Source: an uncultured Acidobacteriota bacterium (GTDB taxonomy: Bacteria > Acidobacteriota > Thermoanaerobaculia > UBA5066). From it: 13,552 bases of DNA. This document shows, piece after piece, positions 6,161-13,552 of this stretch. Positions within the stretch are counted from its first letter, which is position 1. The number at the start of each line of letters is the position of its first letter. Position numbers and translations under genes: made by a program. The stretch covers positions 1 to 13,552 of the forward strand of contig CALFNC010000558.1 in assembly GCA_937902605.1 (NCBI GenBank), read 5' to 3'. The notes below the pieces were generated by a model. The model searched no databases, was not told the origin of the DNA, and saw nothing but the letters and a program-made list of their open reading frames with translations.

Positions 6161-8047
6161 TCAGCCTCCGTTCCCCGCGCCCACCGGCGGCGTTTCCGGG
6201 CCCGCACCGGCCCGCGCGATTCCGGGTGCCTCGGGCACGGCGGGGCGGTTCTTCTGGAGCCACGCCGCGCAGAGCCTCGCCGCGAGAGGGGCGGCCGCGC
6301 TCGAACCGTGCTCGCCGTGCTCCACGAACACGACCACCACGATCTTCGGGTTGTTCCGGGGGGCGAACCCGGCGAACCAGCCGTGGTCCTTCAGCTCGTT
6401 GGGGAGAAGGTGCGCTTTCTTGGTGTCTTTCTGCCCGATCACCTGAACCGAGCCGGTCTTCCCGCAGATGTCGAGGCCGGCCACCCGAGAAGCGTAGGCC
6501 GTGCCACCCGGCACGTTGACGACCCGCCAGAGCCCCTCGACGATCGTCTCGCGGACCCCCGGCGCGAAAGGTACCGATTCCCGGACGGGCGGACGATAGA
6601 TGAAGCGCTCCCCCGACCGAAAGTTCTCGCCGATGTGGAACAGGTGGGGCGTTGGGAGCGCCCCGTCCGTGTTCGCGAGCGCCGCGAAGGCCCGGGCCAT
6701 CTGGAGCGGCGAGACGAGAACGGGCCCCTGCCCGATCGCGGCCGAGATCGTCTCGCCCGGGTACCACGGGTGCTTCCGCACCGAGAGGCTCCACTCGTTC
6801 GATGGCACGATTCCCGCCTTTTCGTGGGAGAGATCGATTCCGGTGAGACGCCCGAAACCAAACGCATGTCCGGCCTCGGCGAGCTCGTCGATGCCGAGGC
6901 GCTTCCCCATCGTGTAGAAGTAGACGTCGCACGAGACCTGAAGCGCGGTCGGGAGGTCGACGCTTCCGTGGACCCCGTGGCAGCGGAAGCTCCGGCCGTA
7001 GAACGTGGCGGCGCCCGAGCAGAAGACTCGCTCGCCCGGCTGGATTCCCCGCTTGAGGATCGCGTACGCGACGAAGGGCTTCCAGGCCGACCCCGGCGAG
7101 TAGAGGTTCTGTAACACTCGGTCGTTCAACGGGTGGTTGGGGTTCTCCAGGATCTCCGACCATTCCTTCCGCGAGACCCTTCTCGTGAAGAGGTTCGGGT
7201 CGACCGAGGGGGCCGAGACGAACGCGAGGATCTCGCCCGTCCTCGGGTCGAGCGCGATCGCCGCACCGACGCGGTTGGCGAAGTAGGCCTCGGCGATCTG
7301 CTGGAGCTCGAGGTCGATCGTCAGGGTGAGGGTGTTGCCGGGGACCGGTTCGACGCGCTCCAGCTCGGCCGTCTCGCGCCCATACGAGTCGATGATGAAC
7401 GTCCTCGCCCCCGACGATCCCGCGAGGAGATCCTGGTAGGCAGCCTCCACGCCCTTCTGTCCCACCGCCTCGCCGGGCCGGACCCGGCCCGACAGCTTCA
7501 CGAGCTGGCTCGACGTGACCTCGCCGAGCTGGCCGAGGGCATGGGCGGCGACCGTCCCGTTCTTGTAGATCCTCCGCTTGGAGATCTGGACGACGAATTC
7601 CGGGTGCTCCAGCGCCCGCGCCTGGATCGCCCCCACCTCGGCGAGCGTGAGGTTCTCCTCGAGCACGACCGGGACGAAGTCGTAGTTCGTTCGGTCCCGC
7701 TCGACCTTCTTGAGGAAGTCGTCCCGCGAATGCCCCAGGAGCCCCGCGATGAACTGGAGCGACCCGTCCAGGTCCAGGGTCTCCCGGCGGTAGAGGAGGA
7801 GGGCGAAGGAGGGCTCGTTCTCGGCCATCGCGGTCCCGTTCCGGTCGAGGATCAGGCCCCGGGGGGCCGTCACGGGGACCGAGCGCTCCCGATTGTTCTC
7901 CGCCTGCCTCGCGAACTCGTCGCCCCGCAAGACCTGCTCGATCCAGTAGACGCCGAAGAGGGCCGTAAACACGACCCAGGCGCCGATCGCGAGCCGCCCG
8001 AGCCGCACCAGGACCGGCCGCCGGTCCTCGCGAGCGCTCTCGGTCAC
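6161..8047 (-). CDS. mrdA: Penicillin-binding protein 2, elongation-specific DD-transpeptidase
   Basis: This 628-residue class B PBP crosslinks peptidoglycan side chains during cell elongation and works with RodA. A short cytoplasmic tail and one membrane anchor (about 18-38) are followed by the pedestal domain (RSVPVTAPRGLILDRNGTAMAEN, 56-77). The transpeptidase domain has all three active-site motifs: S320-x-x-K323 in SPGSAWKP, S372-C-D in QVSCDVYFYTMG and K530-T-G in CGKTGS. GWFAGFAP near 556-563 is also typical. The C-terminal tail after about 600 is Pro/Ala/Gly-rich and probably disordered. The frame stays open far upstream across mreD and mreC, but GTG at 8045-8047 is the real start: it has GGAGGAGG five bases before it and overlaps the mreD stop by four bases (GTGA). 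Confidence 0.97.
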   Translation of the reverse strand: MTESAREDRRPVLVRLGRLAIGAWVVFTALFGVYWIEQVLRGDEFARQAENNRERSVPVTAPRGLILDRNGTAMAENEPSFALLLYRRETLDLDGSLQFIAGLLGHSRDDFLKKVERDRTNYDFVPVVLEENLTLAEVGAIQARALEHPEFVVQISKRRIYKNGTVAAHALGQLGEVTSSQLVKLSGRVRPGEAVGQKGVEAAYQDLLAGSSGARTFIIDSYGRETAELERVEPVPGNTLTLTIDLELQQIAEAYFANRVGAAIALDPRTGEILAFVSAPSVDPNLFTRRVSRKEWSEILENPNHPLNDRVLQNLYSPGSAWKPFVAYAILKRGIQPGERVFCSGAATFYGRSFRCHGVHGSVDLPTALQVSCDVYFYTMGKRLGIDELAEAGHAFGFGRLTGIDLSHEKAGIVPSNEWSLSVRKHPWYPGETISAAIGQGPVLVSPLQMARAFAALANTDGALPTPHLFHIGENFRSGERFIYRPPVRESVPFAPGVRETIVEGLWRVVNVPGGTAYASRVAGLDICGKTGSVQVIGQKDTKKAHLLPNELKDHGWFAGFAPRNNPKIVVVVFVEHGEHGSSAAAPLAARLCAAWLQKNRPAVPEAPGIARAGAGPETPPVGAGNGG

Positions 8048-8547
8048 GCGATCCTCCTCCGCCGGCGCGCGGCGAAGCGGTCCCTCCAGGGAATGCGGAG
8101 CAAGACGGCGATCGCCGCGCCGGCCGCAGCCGTCAGCAGCGCCCGCGCCACCACCTCTTTGCTGCCCCAGAGGAGCGGCTCGCCACGGAAAACCGACAGC
8201 AGCAGGGCGAGGGTCAGACTCTCGACGAGCACCGCGCCGGCCAGAAGCCCCCCCACCCACGAGGGTCTCTCCACCACGAACCGGGCCTCGGCGGTCGCCA
8301 GGAGGTAGCCGAGGAGGATCTTGGTGAAGGCGTGGAGGCCGAGGAGGCGCGGCGGCGTCCGGAGGAGGTCCTCGAGGAGGCCCGCCACCAGGCCCGTCAG
8401 CATCGCGCGGTAGACCGTCCCTCCGCGGGCGTTGTCCGCCACGAAGAGGAGGAAGAGGTCGGGCGAAAAAGGAATCGACGCCGCGCCGAGGCCGAACGTC
8501 CCGAGGACCGCGCTCGCGAGGCCGGCCACGATTCGGAGCGGCCTCAC
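8044..8547 (-). CDS. mreD: MreD, rod-shape-determining membrane protein
   Basis: This 167-residue protein is strongly hydrophobic with about five membrane segments and a basic C terminus (FAARRRRRIA). MreD is an integral inner membrane part of the elongasome that acts with MreC to regulate PBP2-RodA. Sequence conservation is low in this family, so the call rests on length, hydrophobic pattern, the segment GLVAGLLEDLL near 52-62 (a conserved G-x2-x-G-x2-D-like MreD motif) and position between mreC and mrdA. The GTG start at 8545-8547 overlaps the mreC stop as GTGA, with a GAGG eight bases upstream. It also overlaps mrdA by four bases at its own end. Confidence 0.88.
   Translation of the reverse strand: MRPLRIVAGLASAVLGTFGLGAASIPFSPDLFLLFVADNARGGTVYRAMLTGLVAGLLEDLLRTPPRLLGLHAFTKILLGYLLATAEARFVVERPSWVGGLLAGAVLVESLTLALLLSVFRGEPLLWGSKEVVARALLTAAAGAAIAVLLRIPWRDRFAARRRRRIA
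8053..8060 (-). promoter_or_regulatory. Ribosome binding site of mrdA, inside mreD
   Basis: The minus strand reads GGAGGAGGATCGC then GTG. This strong Shine-Dalgarno sequence, five bases from the GTG at 8045-8047, fixes the mrdA start against the much longer open frame upstream. Confidence 0.75.
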
Positions 8548-9449
8548 GGCGCGTGCCTCGCGGGGCTCCCCCGCCCGGACGAGCGCGGGGAGGGAAGGAG
8601 CGCCATCGGGTCCGCCCCGGCCTCCCGGGGGGCGATCGGAGGGAAGACGAAGACCGTCGTCTCGCGCTCCGGATTCGCGGTGAGCCGGACCGGCAGCTCG
8701 AGGAAGAGCGACGCGCCACCTCTCCTCACGGTCTCGATCGTCCCGACGGGAAGGTCCTTCGGATAGATGCCGTCAGTTCCCGACGTGACGACGAGATCGC
8801 CCGCCACGACGTCGGCGATCACCGGAACGTATTCGACCGAGATCCCCGCAGTACCGTTCCCTCGGGCCACCGCCACCCGCCCGGACCTCGGGAGGAGGAC
8901 GCCGACCGCGGCGAGACGGTCGGAGAGCAGCTGGACGCGCGCCGTCTGCTCGCCGGTGCCCACCACCCGGCCGAGCAGGCCGTGGACTCCCACGACGACT
9001 CCGCCGGTCTCCAGCCCCTCCGCGCGGCCGCGATCGAGGAGCGCGGAGTGGAACGGGCCTGCCGTGACGAGAGAGACCATCCGCGCGACGTGGCTTAGGG
9101 GCGGCGCCGAGGGGTGAGCCGAATAGAGCCCGAGGAGGCGCTGACGCTCCCGCTCCGCATCGCGGAGGACCGAAAGCTCCCGTTCCAGCTCGAGGACCCG
9201 GCGCTCGAGCGCCTCGTTGCGCGCCAGCAGCCGCTCTCGTCCGGATGCCCTTTCCTTGAGGGCGCGCACGGCCTCCCGGAGGCCGGCCACGCCCCGGACG
9301 CCCACGCCCATTACATCCAGGAACCATCCTTCGGCGACCGTCTGTCCACCGGGGCGGCGAACCTGTAGCGAAAGCGCGATGACGCACCCCGACAGAAGCA
9401 GCGCGAGGATCGCCACGGGCTTGCGTCCGGCGAGGAGTACGAGCGGCAT
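8544..9449 (-). CDS. mreC: MreC, rod-shape-determining periplasmic protein
   Basis: This 301-residue protein has a short cytoplasmic tail, one membrane anchor at about 12-29, a long heptad-like coiled coil at about 60-108 rich in Arg, Glu and Leu, and then the beta-barrel MreC domain (about 119-277). Recognisable segments are ARMVSLVTAGPFHSALLDRG, GVHGLLGRVVGTGEQTARVQLLSD and DLVVTSGTDGIYPKDLPVG, the last being the best-conserved MreC stretch. MreC oligomerises in the periplasm and activates PBP2. The C-terminal 25 residues are Pro/Ser/Arg-rich. The ATG at 9447-9449 lies 21 bases after the mreB stop; the nearest GGAGGA is about 13 bases away, so initiation may depend on coupling to mreB. Confidence 0.95.
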   Translation of the reverse strand: MPLVLLAGRKPVAILALLLSGCVIALSLQVRRPGGQTVAEGWFLDVMGVGVRGVAGLREAVRALKERASGRERLLARNEALERRVLELERELSVLRDAERERQRLLGLYSAHPSAPPLSHVARMVSLVTAGPFHSALLDRGRAEGLETGGVVVGVHGLLGRVVGTGEQTARVQLLSDRLAAVGVLLPRSGRVAVARGNGTAGISVEYVPVIADVVAGDLVVTSGTDGIYPKDLPVGTIETVRRGGASLFLELPVRLTANPERETTVFVFPPIAPREAGADPMALLPSPRSSGRGSPARHAP

Positions 9450-9470
9450 TGGCGCTTGGGGTCTTCCTCC

Positions 9471-12040
<2,570 letters not shown>

Positions 12041-12049
12041 TCTATAGCA
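12041..12049 (-). promoter_or_regulatory. Possible extended -10 element upstream of the FecR-type gene
   Basis: On the minus strand TGCTATAGA abuts the first ATG at 12038-12040. It matches an extended -10 (TG-n-TATAGA). No good -35 is seen. If it is used, transcription would begin inside the annotated start and translation would begin at residue 14 or 15 (11996-12001). In the 120-base divergent gap I see no convincing promoter for the plus-strand gene. Confidence 0.3.
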
Positions 12050-12160
12050 CCCGACGGCCGAGCCGCTTTACCAGCAGATCCGGGTACGTTATCGTTCGGG
12101 TTTTGGTCCCGGTCTCCGGGGCTCCGATTGAGATTTCGCTTCCCTGGTATTGGAGAAACC

Positions 12161-13507
12161 ATGCTCAAAGCGTTCCGGGAAAATTTCAAGCACCTCAAGT
12201 GGGTTCTCTGGCTGGTCATCGGCGTCTTCCTCATTTTCGTCTTCGTCGACTGGGGGATGGGAACGACGCGGGGCAGCGCAGAGCAGGACGTCGCCGCGCG
12301 TGTCGGGAGCTTCCGGATTACGACCGCCGAGTTCCAGCGAGAGTACCGGGACACCGAGGACCGCTACAAGCAGCTCTACGGGAAAAACTTCACGCCCGAG
12401 CTGGCGAAGGCGATGCATCTCCCGGAGCAGGTCGTCACCTCCCTCGTCGACCGCCATTTCTTCAAGGAGGAGGCGGCCCGGCTGGGGATCTCGGTCACCG
12501 ACGACGAGGTGATGGCCCGGGTCCTGAAGATGAAGGACAACCAGGGCCGTCCGATCTTCGTCCGGGACGGCGTTTTCGTGGGGGAGGCGAACTACCGGCG
12601 GATGCTCGCGGGAGCGAACATGACGCCGGCGGACTTCGAGGACCAGACGCGAAACCAGGCCCTCCTCGAGAAGCTCAACCGCTTCTTCACCGAGTCCACG
12701 TTCGTCACCGACGACGAGGCCGAGGCCGACTTCACCTCCCGGACGGTCAAGGCAAAGGTCTCGTACGTCCTCCTCCCGTCGTCCCGCTCGGCGGCTCCGG
12801 CCGTCACCGACGCGGAGGCCGAGGCCCACTTCAAGGCCAACCAGGCCACCTATGTCCAGCCGGAGAAGCGGAAGGCGGCTTATCTCCTCGTCGACTCGGC
12901 GAAGATCCGCTCCGCGATCAGCGTCACGGACGCGGACGTCGCCGCCGAGTACAACGCGAATCTCGATCAATTCAAGAAGAAGGAGGAGGTTCGCGCGCGC
13001 CACATTCTCTACAAGAGCGAAGGCTCGGCGGCCCAGGACGCCGCCGCGAAGGCGAAGGCCGAGTCGGCGCTGAAGCGTCTAAAAGGCGGAGCCGACTTCG
13101 AAGCGGTCGCGAAGGCCGAGTCCGAGGACCCAGGCTCGAAGGCCTCCGGGGGAGACCTCGGAAGCTTCGACCGGGGAAGGATGGTCAAGGAGTTCGAGGA
13201 TGCCGCCTTCGGCGCCGAGCCCGGCGCCCTCGTCGGCCCCGTGAAGACCCCCTTCGGCTACCACGTCATCCAGGTGCTCTCCAAGACCGGAGAGCGCGCG
13301 CAGCCGATCTTCGAGGTCTCGTCGATGATCCGGCAGCGCCTGATCGACCAGCGGACGACCGACGAAGCGCGTCGCGTCGCGCGCGACCTCTCCGACAGGA
13401 TCAAGAAGAAGGGCGACAAGGTCTCCGCGGACGATCTTCGCAAGCTCGCCGGGGCCACGGTCACCTTCGGCGAGACGGAGTTCATTTCCCGGAACGACGC
13501 GACTCCC
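12161..13507 (+). CDS. PpiD/SurA-type membrane-anchored peptidyl-prolyl isomerase, 3' truncated
   Basis: The frame from ATG 12161 is open for 449 codons until adapter sequence begins. GGAGA lies at 12152-12156, four bases before the ATG. The protein has a basic N terminus ([13 protein letters not shown]), one membrane anchor at about 14-30, and a SurA_N-like chaperone region to about 190. A parvulin domain at about 277-375 has the hallmarks VRARHILYK (H281), [21 protein letters not shown] (330-350) and [11 protein letters not shown] (363-373). PpiD-type proteins hold newly exported proteins at the periplasmic face of the inner membrane. E. coli PpiD is 623 residues, so perhaps a quarter is missing. 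Helices of a second chaperone part follow the parvulin domain. It is transcribed divergently from the FecR-type gene. SurA and PrsA-like proteins are the alternatives; the uncleaved anchor favours PpiD. Confidence 0.9.
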
Positions 13508-13552
13508 AGATCGGAAGAGCGTCGTGTAGGGAAAGAGTGTAGATCTCGGTGG
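13508..13552. other. Illumina TruSeq adapter sequence, not genomic
   Basis: From 13508 the sequence reads AGATCGGAAGAGC and continues to the window end as the well-known TruSeq adapter (the reverse complement of the universal P5-side adapter). All 45 bases fit my memory of it. Translation of the joined sequence gives the familiar contaminant peptides [15 protein letters not shown] and [10 protein letters not shown]. The contig therefore really ends at 13507, and any protein predicted across this point has a false C terminus. Confidence 0.97.

Noticed and set aside
4911..7163. Minus-strand open frame of about 750 codons across rng, rodA and mrdA
   Set aside because: It is a shifted frame of those genes, Arg/Gly/Pro-rich and without recognisable domains.
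8048..8719. N-terminal extension of mrdA
   Set aside because: The frame is open but overlaps mreD and mreC; the strong ribosome site and normal PBP2 N terminus place the start at 8045-8047.

Overview
The window is a GC-rich stretch of bacterial chromosome with tightly packed, housekeeping-type genes. The peptidoglycan elongation genes, an envelope PpiD/SurA-type foldase and the FecR/Ig-type periplasmic protein point to a rod-shaped, two-membrane bacterium. The gene styles would suit Acidobacteriota (for example a Thermoanaerobaculia-like lineage), but this is an impression from the protein sequences, not a placement. The piece looks like one contig from a sequencing assembly: a gene runs off the left end, and the last 45 bases match an Illumina adapter, not genomic DNA.

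Left part (1-2914): the C-terminal part of a GMC-family FAD oxidoreductase on the plus strand, open at the left edge. It converges with only five bases between stops on a minus-strand pair, a DUF47/PhoU-like protein followed by a PiT-type phosphate permease. The 131-base gap upstream of that pair holds a striking array of 11-bp-spaced direct repeats resembling a Pho box.

Middle (2996-3388): a promoter-like element, tRNA-His(GTG) and tRNA-Arg(CCG), both with encoded CCA ends, then a plus-strand terminator. A strong minus-strand terminator follows, closing the large operon to its right.

Right part (3514-12040, all minus strand): read in transcription order, a FecR-domain/FN3/Ig-like membrane-anchored protein, mreB, mreC, mreD, mrdA (PBP2), rodA and rng (RNase E/G). 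From mreB onward this is the full core elongasome set: MreB filaments, the MreC/MreD membrane linkers, the transpeptidase PBP2 and the glycosyltransferase RodA. The single-strand RNase comes last. Genes overlap or sit a few bases apart, and GTG or TTG starts are common, which suggests translational coupling.

Right edge (12161-13507): divergent from the FecR-type gene, a PpiD/SurA-like membrane-anchored parvulin peptidyl-prolyl isomerase, cut off by the adapter. I saw no insertion sequence, phage gene, CRISPR array or clearly novel defence or biosynthetic system. The most notable items are the adapter end, the Pho-box-like repeat array and the undescribed FecR/Ig protein at the head of the mre operon.
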